Assembly: GCA_958450365.1 (NCBI GenBank)
Contig: CAUEEP010000561.1
Coordinates: 1-64,000 of the forward strand
Reading direction: 5' to 3'
From: Mesorhabditis belari
Lineage: Eukaryota; Nematoda; Chromadorea; Rhabditida; Rhabditidae
DNA length: 64,000 bases
A model generated the notes under the pieces. The model saw nothing but the letters and a program-made list of their open reading frames with translations, was not told where the DNA came from and searched no databases. Below are positions 9,675 through 20,879 of this stretch, piece after piece (the first letter of the stretch is position 1; each line of letters opens with the position of its first letter). The position numbers were made by a program, and so were the translations under genes.

Positions 9675-11765
9675 GAAGTGGAACATCGAACCGCCTAGAA
9701 TGAACAATTTTTAACCGAATGCTTAAACGATTCGTGCAAATTATATTGGCGTTTCTTTTACTTTTTCTTTTATTTCATTCACAGTACTGCTAACAAAAGA
9801 TTCATAGAAAAAAAAATCAGATCTGGATTTGGAGATTCGGAAAAATTTTTGTGGTACAGATCTGGGTTAGACGTCCATCCACTTCTCATCGATAGCCACC
9901 TCGTGCGGGTCGTCCGAGCCTTGCAAAGAGTTCAGGGTTCTGAAAATATCAATATTCGGTTGAAAGATCATTAGGCTTTTGGTTAAGATCGAGCTTCCAA
10001 ATTTTGGAAAAACAAAAACAGTTTTTCCCAACCCTGGTCATAGCCAAACTGGGCAATCTTGCTTAACTTGCAGCAAATTTATACACCAACCTGCCAAAGC
10101 CGATTTTTGCCATTGTGTTCATCCTTTGCTCTTTTCGAAGAGACTCAGCAAAAAATTTGTATTCCTTTTGTCATTTTTTCATTGCTTCAACTCCTTTTTA
10201 TACATTTCCCTTATCAGTTGACCACATTTTTCCCTCATTTCACCTCAACAGATTTGTGTTCAGCTAATACGTCTAAATTCGTGGTTAATCAAAAGATTAC
10301 TAAACATTTTGTTTGTGAAAATTCGTGGGATTCACTGAAAAGTATTGGATTTGATTATCTGAAATTTGAAAGTGAATTCTTTTTCAGAGTTTTCTCAAAG
10401 GTTTTCTCAAAGCAATCATTAAATCAGATATTAAATATTCGGAAAAATTTTTGTGAGCTATGAATTCAAAAAAGAGTTATGGAAATTTGGAACTTACAAG
10501 TGATTATCGACAAATTCCTTGGAACTATTATTGAAAAAAATCAAGCACAAAAGTTTTATGAAAGTTGTGATTGCTTTTTAGGTAATCTTTCGTATTCAAG
10601 TTACCTTTGGAATGAATTATTTGAATACATTCAAATAATTTTTTCCAAAGGAAACTTTTTCTTTAGTTTTTCTTTAGTTTTAACAATTTAAAAATTTAAC
10701 AGTCAAACGAAACAAAAAGAACTAATAAGCGAACTCAATAGAAACATCCGAATCGATGAATCCAACGTTTTCTTGATCATCTCTCCCTCGATGTTCTTTA
10801 AGGCGTCAATGTGATTGCCTTGAGTCAAGCTCTTCGATTTTCTTCTCTCTCCGAGCATTTTTCATCGCCGGTAGTTAGATAAAATAAGATTAGAAACTGA
10901 TACAGAAAAACAATTAAATAAATACAACCTCTACCCCAGAAAGAATCGATCCGGACGGTTTGAAAGAGTGAATCAAGTCGTCATCTCCATTTGGTGCAAT
11001 ACTGATTCCACAGCTTTTGAAAGATTTCTGGATTATCTCTTCAAATGTGCCATGGGTTATTCAACGCAGAATTCAACGCCTATCCCAAAGCCGCTTTCCG
11101 TTTGTGCGATGGAGAACTCTGTCAAATTATCAGTTATCAGCTGTGCTAAGTTTTTTAGGGGATTTCTAAAAGCACACCCCCGAGTTGATAAGCGAATTTC
11201 CCAAAGACTTTAAGAAGCAGTGGGGGCCGAATGGTAATCGATGAAAATACAATGTTTGTGTTTTTATTGCACTAATCATAAACGAAACGAACGAACGATT
11301 CATTCTTTATGTAAAAACCGGTCCATAACGCTACCAATGTGAGGAAATGAGCGCATTCGTGAAAGCAGCTCCGATTCTAATTGAACGGACCTCCATCTTC
11401 TTCAACGACAAGATTTCACATTTGTGTTTACTCTTCAGCGAATCATCTTGTTTTCTTTTTAGGATCCTGGTCCAACAAAGGAATGGTATCTTGATTGATT
11501 TATGATGAACTTTTGACGGTTTTGATTTTAGTTCAGTGGTGAATACGAATCCGAGCGAACGCGCGAAGAGTAAGGATTTTTTATCTTTTGGCTTTTACTC
11601 AAATTGTTAAAAACCTTGTGATTTGCATTTTTAGTTTGATTGTACAACGAGCGTCAGCACTCACACTAACGGTATGGCAAATATCAAGGTGAGAAGTTTT
11701 TAAAAACCAGTGCTTTTGCTTAGAGTTCTATTATGGCTTTGTTCTTTAGGGTACGCAGAAGAAAT
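9675..11765 (-). mobile_element. Pogo/Tigger-like transposon relic, unit 1
   Basis: A degenerate unit read on the minus strand. Around 11055-10945 (minus) it encodes EEIIQKSFKSCGISIAPNGD and then LIHSFKPSGSILSGVE, matching the C-terminal IxxSFxxCGI...D region of DDE_1/pogo (Tigger, jerky, CENP-B-like) transposases. A donor-like end and an intron of about 80 bases lead to a short exon at about 10870-10800. A near-identical block covers 22850-23995, and inverted copies lie at 18480-22690. Stops and frameshifts make it non-functional. The plus-strand open frames 10059-10463 and 10479-10691 are repeated shadows, not genes. Confidence 0.6.
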
Positions 11766-12520
11766 GAAGTGAAACACAGAGCCGCTTAGAATGAACAATT
11801 TTAAATCAAATGCATAAACAATTCGTACAAATGATGTTGCCGTTTCTTCTGATTTTTCTTTTATTTCCTTCACAGTTTTATTTACTTAGCTAACAAACGA
11901 TTCATAGAAAAGAATCAGATCTGGATTTGGAGATTCGGAAAAATTTTTGTGATATATTGGGTTGATGCATAATTATCCGGACTTCTTTTATAAATGATTT
12001 TATTTAACAAAAAAATAACATAAATAGTTAGAAAAATATGTTTAATTGATTATTCTGGAGCATATTCACCGCCTACATCAATAACTGATTGCCATTTGCT
12101 TGGAAGACGATCGATTCCACGAGCGAAGAATAAACGATCTTTGGAGGCAATCCACGCTTTAACATCGTCTATCAAGTCATCCAAATCGTTGTAGATCTTA
12201 TTTGTTTGCCAATTTTTGAGCGATCGATTGACGTGGTAGTCCGTTGGGGCTTCTCCAGTTCTTTGAGATCGCGAAACGACTCTGCGGCAGACCATCCCTT
12301 TTCGAAGTGGTAGAGCATGATATGGCGAAGATGGATATGATTGTCGACACGCATTTTGTTCACTAAAGAATAACGAATATTTAAAAAAAAGAAATAGACA
12401 AAAAGCTTTCAAAACAAAAAAGATACAAGCACGCAAAAAGAAGTCCGGATAATTATGCATCAACCCAATAGATTAATTTTTTTAAATTTTAATTTTGTAA
12501 TTTTTAGGTCGATCGTACTC
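11766..12520 (-). mobile_element. Pogo-like relic, unit 2, split by a mariner
   Basis: It starts with the same terminal-like block as units 1 and 3 (GCTTAGAATGAACAATTTTAA). At 11956, within the stretch that elsewhere reads TTTTTGTGGTACAGATCTGG, it is interrupted by the mariner derivative at 11957-12468. An inverted copy of the left part lies at 19850-20035. Confidence 0.55.
11957..12468 (-). mobile_element. Internally deleted mariner with intact TIRs
   Basis: A 512-base element with near-perfect inverted ends of about 32 bases, beginning TTGGGTTGATGCATAATT, and a TA duplication (11955-11956 and 12469-12470). The minus strand encodes a mariner transposase N-terminal piece (RHIMLYHFEKGWSAAESFRD, about 12320-12260) followed, in a shifted frame, by a C-terminal piece with DYHVNRSLKNW and FFARGIDRLPSKWQSVID, ending GGEYAPE at about 12050. 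The central catalytic part with its three acidic residues is missing. It is therefore a non-autonomous deletion derivative that could only move with a transposase supplied elsewhere. Confidence 0.9.
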
Positions 12521-12573
12521 TTCCTCGTTTCGTCTTCTTTTACTTGTGGTGTGAAAAAAACGAAACAAGAAGA

Positions 12574-13540
12574 AGTGGAACAACGAGCAGCCTAGAATGA
12601 ATAATTTTTAACCGAATGCTTAAACGATTCATGCAAATTATATTGTCATTTGTTCTGCTGTCGCGGAATCTGTAAAAACCTCGGCAAATGCCAATCGATC
12701 AAATTCTATTCAATCGGTGATGTCGACATGGTCAACACAATCAATAGCAGAGAACCAATTAAGATTTGTGGGAATGTGGAGCAAGTCAACACCAAGATGA
12801 ATCAAAGCAATAAATGATTCGTGCAAATTGTCGTTTCTTTTGCTTTTTCTTTTATTTCATTCACAGTACTGCTAACAAAAGATTCATAGAAAAAAAAATC
12901 AGATCTGGATTTGGAGATTCGGAGAATTTTTGTGGTACAGATCTGGATTAGACGTCCATCCATTTCTCATCGATAGTCACCTCGTGCGGGTCGTCCGAGT
13001 CTTGCAAAGAGTTCAGGGTTCTGAAAATATCAAAATTCGTTGGGATCATTAGGCTTTTGGTTAAGATCGCGCTTCCAATTTCGGCAAAAACGGTTTTTCC
13101 CAACCCTGGTCATAGCCAAACTGGGTACATATCTTGCTTAACTTGCAGCAAATTTATACACCAACCTGTCAAAGCCGAGTTTTGCCATTGAATTGATCCT
13201 TTGCTCTTTTCGAAGAGACTCAGCAAAAGTTTTGGATTCCTTCTGTCATTTTTTCATTGCTTCAACTCCTTTTTATACATTTCCCCTTATCAGTTGCCTA
13301 CATTTCCCTCTTTTCACCTCAACAGATTTGTGTTCAGCTAATACGTCTAAATTCGTGGTTAATCAAAAGATTACTAAACATTTTGTTTGTGAAAATTCCG
13401 GGGATTCACTGAAAAGTATTGGATTTGATTATCTGAAATTTGAAAGTGAATTCTTTTTCACAGTTTTCACAGTGAATTCAAAAGTGATGAGTGATCAAAG
13501 TCACAAAGACGTTAAATAAACTTTCTTTTTCTTTTTTTAC
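12574..13540 (-). mobile_element. Pogo-like relic, unit 3
   Basis: It repeats the block order of unit 1 (CTAGAATGAATAATTTTTAA, then CAGATCTGGATTTGGAGATT, then the long AT-rich block at 13190-13480). It carries an additional open segment at 12640-12817. The AT-rich block is matched inversely at 19220-19560, on the other side of the helical-repeat gene. Confidence 0.5.
12640..12817 (+). pseudogene. Short coding-like segment, duplicated
   Basis: The plus-strand frame with TGA at 12815-12817 is open and reads CRGICKNLGKCQSIKFYSIG, then DVDMVNTINSREPIKICGN, ending MNQSNK. Codon usage and cysteine spacing look coding. The segment recurs inverted and slightly decayed at about 22688-22835, in a pogo-like unit. 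I do not recognise a family; it may be part of the transposon's own gene or captured host sequence. No start codon or upstream exon was identified. Confidence 0.35.
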
Positions 13541-13714
13541 ATGAGTATTACTTATTTAGTCAAAACAAAAATGATTATAAATCTCTGTTTTTTAAACCAC
13601 ATTTAAACCATGCAATTTTAGACCAAATTTTAGATTTCTAGGTATTTTTGAATTTGATAAGACTGAAAAGAAAATCATTTATTGACTCAAACTCAAAGAA
13701 AATCATTTATTGAC

Positions 13715-16700
13715 TTATAAAATCGAATTCACAAGACTTTGCACTCCTGAATGGTCGACGTTTTTGATTTTTTGAAGTAATTGAGCATAATTCTCGACAT
13801 CTTTGTTCTCTTTGAGTAACAACAAGAGTTGAACCGTTACATAAGAGACATCAATCGAGCTTTCGTCACTCAGAATTTCGAGCACTTCCCCAATCACATT
13901 TGAGTTTTTGAGGCCATCAAAATCGGTTTCAAGTAGAAATTCTTTCAATACGTTTGCGATTTGGTAGACAAAGAACGGGGTGAATAAATGAATCAATTTA
14001 GGCAGAATATCGACGAGTTGATTCGCGAAAGTGTTTACTGAATCCGCTTGAAACCACTCGTGAGAGAAGCTGAGCAAAAGCGCTGACTTGGGGTCATCCT
14101 CGTGAGTGAGATTTGAAAGAAAGATCTCCTCGACTTGTTTAACGATTTTTGAATGAAGTTCTCGTTTCATCTTAGCAAAAACGATTCGAGCGATCAACGC
14201 TCTGACAGCAATTCTTACATTTAAGCAATTCTTACATCTTGTTTGTCTTTCCAGTCTGTTTAAAGCGTCTTTCCATCCACGTTTGAATCCCAAAACCAAC
14301 AGCGTTGACAATGCACTCAGCCTCTGCTCAAGCTTTTCATTTGTTTGAAGGTAAACCGAGACAAGCAGTTCTCTTGCCGCTTCAGCTTGATTCTCTTCAG
14401 TTGTTTCTTCAAAAAGATATCTATTGAATAGATTTTTGAGGAACTCTTCTGATAAAGCATTACAAATAGGAACACTGATACTTTTCATCAAAGAACAAGC
14501 GTATCCTTTCCCTTTTGAGTCTTGATTAGACTGTTCGAGTTTTACAACCATTTTCAGCAATAACTCCATGTATTCATCGAGGTTTTCATCCAGCACACAA
14601 TTCACATCAAACGGCCATCCACAAAGCAAAGGTTCATCTTTTTTGGAAATTGTAGAGATCATAGTTTTCATCATCGCCCAATTGTCCGGCGAACTGGGAA
14701 ATAGCTGTTCTTTGGCTGTGCTTTGTGCTTTGGCAAGGACAATTCCTCTAACCGAATAGTGATCTTGCTCTCTCCAAGATGACAATAGAAATTCTCTTAA
14801 TTGATCATTTCTACCTAATAAAGCCATCAGTCGAACGCCGTGCTTGGCAACGGTGACACGTTGTTGTGATAGATTCTTAATAAATGGAATCACTTTCGAC
14901 ATCGATGTTCTTTTGCAAGTGCTGGTGAGGGTGTTCAAAGCAGTCGACAAGTAATCACCATCACAAAATCTTTTGATCATCTCAAGAGGCACTGGCTCAT
15001 TGCTCACTCGCATCGCAGAAGCAATGTGATGAATGATGTGAAATCTCTCTTGCGCGTCTACACTTTTGACATCAAGTTGGCCGTCGGTTGGCAGTAGTGG
15101 ATCAACAAATTTGATGAAAGTCTTCTCATCAACCAACAAGGCAAAAATGATTAACAAGGGGCCACGTCTCTCTTCAGTGATCCCTTTAATGCACTCATCG
15201 ATAAACTTCATCGGAATCTCGTTGTACCATCGAAGAGATCTCACAAAACGCTGCACGATTGGAGTGGGAAAGTAGCTCTCGCAAGCGCTAAAGTATTTTT
15301 TCCAATTCAGAAGAATTTGACTTGAGTCCTTTTTCAGTTGGTTAACAATTGTGATGTCAATTTTAATCTCATCTTTGTCAGCTGGCCATAATTCATCGTG
15401 GAAAGCACGATTGTGATTCTTTAACACCTCTTTGACCGAGTACAATTGATAGTGATCGTTTTCTTTCACAATTTCTTCAAGTTCCTTGAAAACCCATTGA
15501 AAATCTCGTGGATTCAACAGTTCGATCGCCTTTGATTTTAACGATCTCTCATTGTAATTGTAGATGGCTTTAATCAACTGGGTAACCGCTTCAACTTTAA
15601 TCTCATTCCATAAACTTTTGCTTAAAGCATTGCACTTCTGTTCAGCTAGATTCAAAAGTTTTCAAGAGAGATTTTCTCGAATTTCGGATGATCTATGAGA
15701 AAATTCCACTTTGTTGACCAATAATAACCTTTTGTAAGCACAAAAAACATCATCTCGAAGAGTTTCTCCGTTGAAAGCTTGTGAATTAATCGAAAGTGAA
15801 GCGCTTTCTCGAGAAACTCTAAAGGAATCGATCGAAAATCGGAGACTTCAGCTTTTATGTGCATTGTTTTCATGATTTCTAGAAGTAAATCCCAATGTTC
15901 AGCACTTAATTTTGACAAATCGACTATCGATTGAACATTTCTGATAAATGAATGCTGAAAGTGCGGGATCTCGTTTCTGTGTCTTTCCGTCACACTTCTA
16001 AACACATCCAACAGATTTCCGTAGTCTTCATTGACCGCACAGCAAAAAAGCATTTGTGAAAGAATTGTTATCCTATCATTCACAAAAGCTTTCTTCTTTA
16101 GCTCATCGCGTAGCTTCGGCATCACTTCTTCTCTCCTCAAATAGCAAAACCACGGGAATTCTCTCCATTCAACACCTTTCTCTTCTTTCATTTTTGCCAT
16201 TTTCACTCGATCGCTCATTGGCAATATTCTCATTAGCTTTTCACTGACATCACTTTCTTTTTCAAGCAAACTTTTCCCAAACGTTTGCACATAAGAATCA
16301 AGCAGAAGTGAAGCTTTCTTCTCCTTTGGATAATACTTCAAATGTTCTAGCATTAAATCAACATCAAAATCATCACTCTTCTCAGGGAACATTTTTGGGA
16401 ACATTTCTTCTACATCACTTTCAGTGACTTTCTCTAAATTCAAGAGCTTAAAGAAGATCTTTGGCTTATTCAAATAATGATCTCTTGCGTTTTGCTCAAA
16501 AATTGCTGCTTGCTTTTTACTTAGCTGTAAACTTGGCGCGTCTTCGCCATTCATTTCGTAGATCTCAAGGAAAGCGGGCAGATTCGTTGTGATCAATCTG
16601 GCAAGAGCGTCTATGTGATTGTAGAGATGAACACGGTGATTGAAGCGTTTCGTTTGATCGAATAGTTTCGGATCACTTAGCTTCAAGTACCACACGATGA

Positions 16701-17283
16701 GCTGTGGATATCGTTGAGAGAAAACGGAAAGGACACGATCAGATAGTTGGATTCGATGAAAGGAAACCGTTTCAATGACAAAATCTTGAGAACAAGCTAC
16801 CAAAAGAGGCAGTGCTTGTTCAACGCCGAACTCTTTGAGAATCGCTGAGAAAAAGCTCTCGGCGAGGTGCGAGTGCTTCGTTGATAAACAACGAGCCAAC
16901 TTCTTGATGATCTTCTTTCTCGTGTTGTAGGAGACATTTTCGAATAAGCTATCAAAATAGGAAACATTTGTGATCCTTTGATTCGAATTGTTAAAGAAAG
17001 CTTTTGTTTGCAATGCTCGACTCACAATTTCTTTGTCTTCAGACTGTAGTCCATCAGCAATCACTTCAAAATGATCATCACTAGTTTGTCCGATTTGAAT
17101 CAGCATTTTCGCCGCCTCGATTTTGATCAACGGACGGAGAGGATCAGAGAAAATCTCGTCTTTGTAAATGTCTTCAAATCGATTTCCCAATGCAATCCTT
17201 TTCTTTATCTCGATCGCAATCCATTTCTTTTTCTCGTGTTCTCCTACTCCGGGAATTCGTTGGATTGCTTCAAGGAGGCTCAT
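13715..17283 (-). CDS. Large helical-repeat (HEAT-like) protein, frame broken once
   Basis: Two long minus-strand frames abut. ATG at 17283 opens a 543-residue frame that stops at 15652-15654, and a second frame shifted by one base runs from about 15655 to 13715 (about 646 residues). The second has no ATG near its start, so it is not a separate gene. The frames overlap by only about ten bases at AAAACTTTTGA, where one extra base in the A or T run would join them smoothly (SLENF then LNLAEQKCNAL). The alternative is an 83-base intron with donor AAG|GTTATT at about 15738 and acceptor GAATCTAG at about 15656, which also restores phase. The predicted protein of about 1,165-1,190 residues is almost entirely amphipathic helix with HEAT-like periodicity, plus a distinctive stretch with EWREFPWFCYLRREE and, about 55 residues on, TERHRNEIPHF. 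I see no signal peptide, membrane segment or enzymatic motif. Its long uninterrupted frames contrast with the exon-dense genes nearby. Function unknown. Confidence 0.7.
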
Positions 17284-18479
17284 CGTTATTGCTGGCGTAT
17301 TAAAGCTTATGCTTCAAGGAGGCGTATTAAAATAACAAATGAAAAAAGTTGCTAATAAATCGAAACTAGTAATTTGTTTTGATGAAAAATTGATGAATAC
17401 AATCAAAATGTTGCCAATAAAAGCAAATACGAGAGTTTTTTTTGAGATTTCACTTTTTGTGCCACTCTTTTTCTCGGGAGCTCCGTTGCCAAGTGATTCT
17501 TTTCTCTTTTTCCCTTTTAGTTCTCTTTTTTTCTAGCAGTTGTGCAATTAAAACGACGAAAAAGAGCCGACAGAGCCGATTTTTCTGGCTTTAACAGAAT
17601 GTGAACAAAAACTTATTAAACAATAGTAAATTCAAATCGATAACAAACTATTGAAGAGGTTTTTAGAAAAGCGATTGTTATTGAGGTTAGTTTATTGCCG
17701 TAAAATATGATTTTATGCTCTTTCAGGATGCACGATTTTTGTTCTGTAACAAAAAGTATTCAGCTGGAGTGTTTGGATTGGGAACATTTAATGGTCACCC
17801 TGAGCTCAGCCTTTTCAATACTGAAAGCCTTTTTAGTACTGAAAGCCTTTTCAGCAGTACTTTTCACCTGAAGCTTAAAGCTTAGAAAGCTCCAAAAAGC
17901 TGCAATTGATGCAATATGAAAAATCAGAGTAAAAAACTGCAGCACTTGGGGGGGCTATTACTAGCCCCCCAAATCCCCTCAAGCACTCCCCGGTGAGGGA
18001 GGGGGTCACCCTGAGCTATCTTGGAGGAATCACCCTTATCTCAAGCTCTGACAAAGACGCGCCACCGTCTCAGGGAGCAATTTCCCTGGGGTCTCCGAGT
18101 TTTAGATTCAAATTTAGATTTTAGATTCAAATCCGGATATAGAGGTTTTGCGTGGTGACCGGTGCAGAGCATTATCTAGAAAATGAAAGGATAAAGATTT
18201 TGAAAATAAGTATCGAATCAAGTTGTGTACCTTGTCAAACATCTCAATGTTCCCATTCTCAATGTCAAACATCTCAATGTTCCCACCCTACCGTAGGCTT
18301 GGGAAAGTGTATAAAAGGAGAAAATTTAGCGATTGTTATTGAGTTTATTGCCGTAAAAGGACTAAGACGAGGTTTTGCCGTAAGAAGCTAAAATAAAAAC
18401 AGAAAAAAAAATCGGCTGCTTGTTGAGGTGGTGTTGAATTGTTACGATACAGGAAGTGGGCTTTCTTTTTTCCGATTTG
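17284..18479. other. Region upstream of the helical-repeat gene
   Basis: Includes the presumed promoter side of the minus-strand gene. I see no clear TATA box or splice-leader acceptor. A GC-rich patch at 17945-18110 contains the hairpin GGGGGGGCTATTACTAGCCC and may be a retroelement or structured RNA remnant. A short tandem with CATCTCAATGTTCCCA lies at 18238-18287. Confidence 0.4.
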
Positions 18480-20035
18480 ACGAGGTCGGAAGGATCGCAA
18501 GAGGATGAAGCAGATGATGGCAATCCTCCTCAATGAAGACATACTTGGATCGGATCCTAAAAGCTTGGGATCAACTCCCTGAAGAGATGATGATGAAATC
18601 TTTCAAAAGCTTTCGAATCGGTATTGCACCAAATGGAGATGACGAGTTGATTCACTCTTTCAAACCGTCCGGATCGATTCTTTCTGGGGTAGAGGTTAGT
18701 TTTATTGTATTTATATTTGTATTTATTTGTATTTATTTTTATTTATAGTTGTATTTAATTTTTTCTGTATCAATTTTTAATCTTATTTTATCTAATTACA
18801 GGCGATGAAAAATGCTCGGAGAGAGAAGAAAATCGAAGAGCTTGACTCAAGGCAATCACATTGACGCCTTCAAGAACACGAGGGATAGATGTTCAAGAAA
18901 ACGATGAATGATTCAAGAAGCGTTGAATTCATCGATTCGGATGTTTCTATTGAGTTCGTTTATTAGTTCTTTTTGTTTCGTTTGACTGTTAAATTTTTAA
19001 ATTGTTAAAACTAAATAAAAGCTAAAGAAAAAGTTTCCTTTTGAACAAATTATTTGAATGCATCCTAATTCGGTCACTTGAATACGAAAGATTACCTAAA
19101 AAACGATCAAAACTTTCACAGAACTTTTATGCTTGATTCTTTTCAATAATAGTTGCAAGGAATTTTCCGGCAATCACTTGTAAGTTTCAAATTTCCATAA
19201 CTCTTTTTTGAATTCATAGCTCACAAAAATTTTTCCGAATATTTAATATCTGATTTAATGATTGCTTTGAGAAAACCTTTGAGAAAACTGTGAAAAAGAA
19301 TTCACTTTCAAATTTCAGATAATCAAATCCAATACTTTTCAATGAATCCCACGAATCTTCACAAACAAAATGTTTAGTAATCTTTTGATTAACCACGAAT
19401 TTATACGTATTAGCTGAACACAAATCTGTTGAGGTGAAAAGAGGGAAATGTAGGCAACTGATAAGGGGAAATGTATAAAAAGGAGTTGAAGCAATGAAAA
19501 AATGACAAAAGGAATTCCAAAGTTTTCTGAGTCTCTTCGAAAAGACCAAAGGATGAACACAATGGCAAAACTCAGCTTTGACAGGTTGGTGTATAAATTT
19601 GCTGCAAGTTAAGCAAGATAGGTACCCAGTTTGGCTTTGACCAGGGTTGGGAAAAACCGTTTTTACCGAAATTGGAAGCGCGATCTTGAGCAAAACCCAA
19701 TTGATCCCAACTTTCAAACGAATTTTGATATTTTCAGAACCCTGAACTCTTTGCAAGACTCGGACGACCCGCTCGAGGTGACTATCGATGACTGGATGAA
19801 ATAATTAATTGCATCACATTGCATTGCATAATTGCATCACAAAAAATTCTCCGAATCTCCAAATTCAGATCTGATTTTTTCTATGAATCGTTTGTTAGCT
19901 AAGTAAATAAAACTGTGAAGGAAATAAAAGAAAAATCAGAAGAAACGGCAACAGCATTTGTACGAATTGTTTATTGAAGCATTTGATTTAAAATTGTTCA
20001 TTCTAAGCGGCTCTGTGTTTCACTTCATTTCTTCT
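18480..20035 (+). mobile_element. Pogo-like relic, inverted unit
   Basis: The plus strand at 18533-18702 reads YLDRILKAWDQLPEEMMMKS, then FKSFRIGIAPNGDDELIHSF, ending SGVE at a GTTAGT donor. An intron of about 100 bases ends in TAATTACAG at about 18801, followed by AMKNARREKKIEELDSRQSH and a stop. The AW..lpeE...KSFK..xI...D pattern is that of the C-terminus of DDE_1/pogo transposases. Downstream blocks are the reverse complement of unit 1 and unit 3 material, and an exon-like acidic tail beginning after ATATTTTCAG lies at about 19737. Confidence 0.6.
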
Positions 20036-20860
20036 GCGTACCCTAAAGAACAAAGTCATATAGAACTCTAAGCAAAAGCACTGGTTTTTAAAAACTTCTC
20101 ACCTTGCTATTCGCCATACCGCTAGCGTGAGTGCTGACGCTCGTTGTACGATCAAACTAAAAATACAAATCACAATGCTTTTAACAATTTGGGTAAAGCC
20201 AAAAGATAAAAAATCTTTACTCTTCGCGCGTTCGCTCGGATTCGTATTCACCATTGAACTAAAATCAAAACCATCAAAAGTTCATCATAAATCAATCAAG
20301 ATACCATTCCTTTGTTGGACCAGGATCCTAAAAAGAAAACAAGATGATTCGCTGAAGAGTAAGCACAAATGTGAAATGTTGTCGTTGAAGAAGATGAAGG
20401 TCCGTTCAATTCGAATCGGAGCTGCTTTCATGAATGCGCTCATATCCTCACATTGGTAACGTTATGAACCGGCTTTTACATAAAGAATAAATCGTTCGTT
20501 CGTTTCGTTTATGATTAGTGGAATAAAAACACAAAAATTATATTTTAATCCACTGCCATTCGGCCACCACTGCTTCTTAAAGTCTCTGGGAAATCTGCTA
20601 ATAAACTCGAGGGTGTGCTTTTTGAAATCCCATACAAAACTTAGCACACTGATAACCTTTGACAGAGTTCTCGATAGCAGAAACGGAAAGCAGCTTTGGA
20701 ATAGGCGTTGAATTCTGCGTTGAATAACCCATGGCACATGCCATTTGTGCCACCACATCAAGTTGATATATGTCTTGTTAGCATGATTGGAGGTTAACCC
20801 TTGCTGATCCATCGCGGAACTTCAAGGGATTTCTTCCTAAATTAAATTTCAGAGTATTTT
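20036..20860. mobile_element. Inverted copy of the 11060-11765 segment
   Basis: Bases 20036-20460 are the reverse complement of 11340-11765, and 20460-20760 the reverse complement of about 11060-11340, with point differences and small indels. Together with 19220-19930 they make the right arm of a large imperfect inverted repeat. Open frames here are not protein-like on either strand. Confidence 0.6.
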
Positions 20861-20879
20861 TTTTTTAACTTTCTTTGTT

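Noticed and set aside
10059..10463. Repeated open frame of about 120-135 codons (also near 13193, 19214, 22001 and 22899)
   Set aside because: It is hydrophobic and Phe-rich, varies in frame between copies, lies antisense to transposase fragments and shows no domain; treated as a by-product of the repeat.
15655..15655. Separate gene starting at TTG 15655
   Set aside because: Non-ATG start, no spliced-leader acceptor, and direct continuation of the upstream frame; more likely one gene with a break or intron.
13715..17283. Operon of two cistrons
   Set aside because: The junction overlaps by a few bases with no room for the intercistronic region and trans-splice site that nematode operons need.
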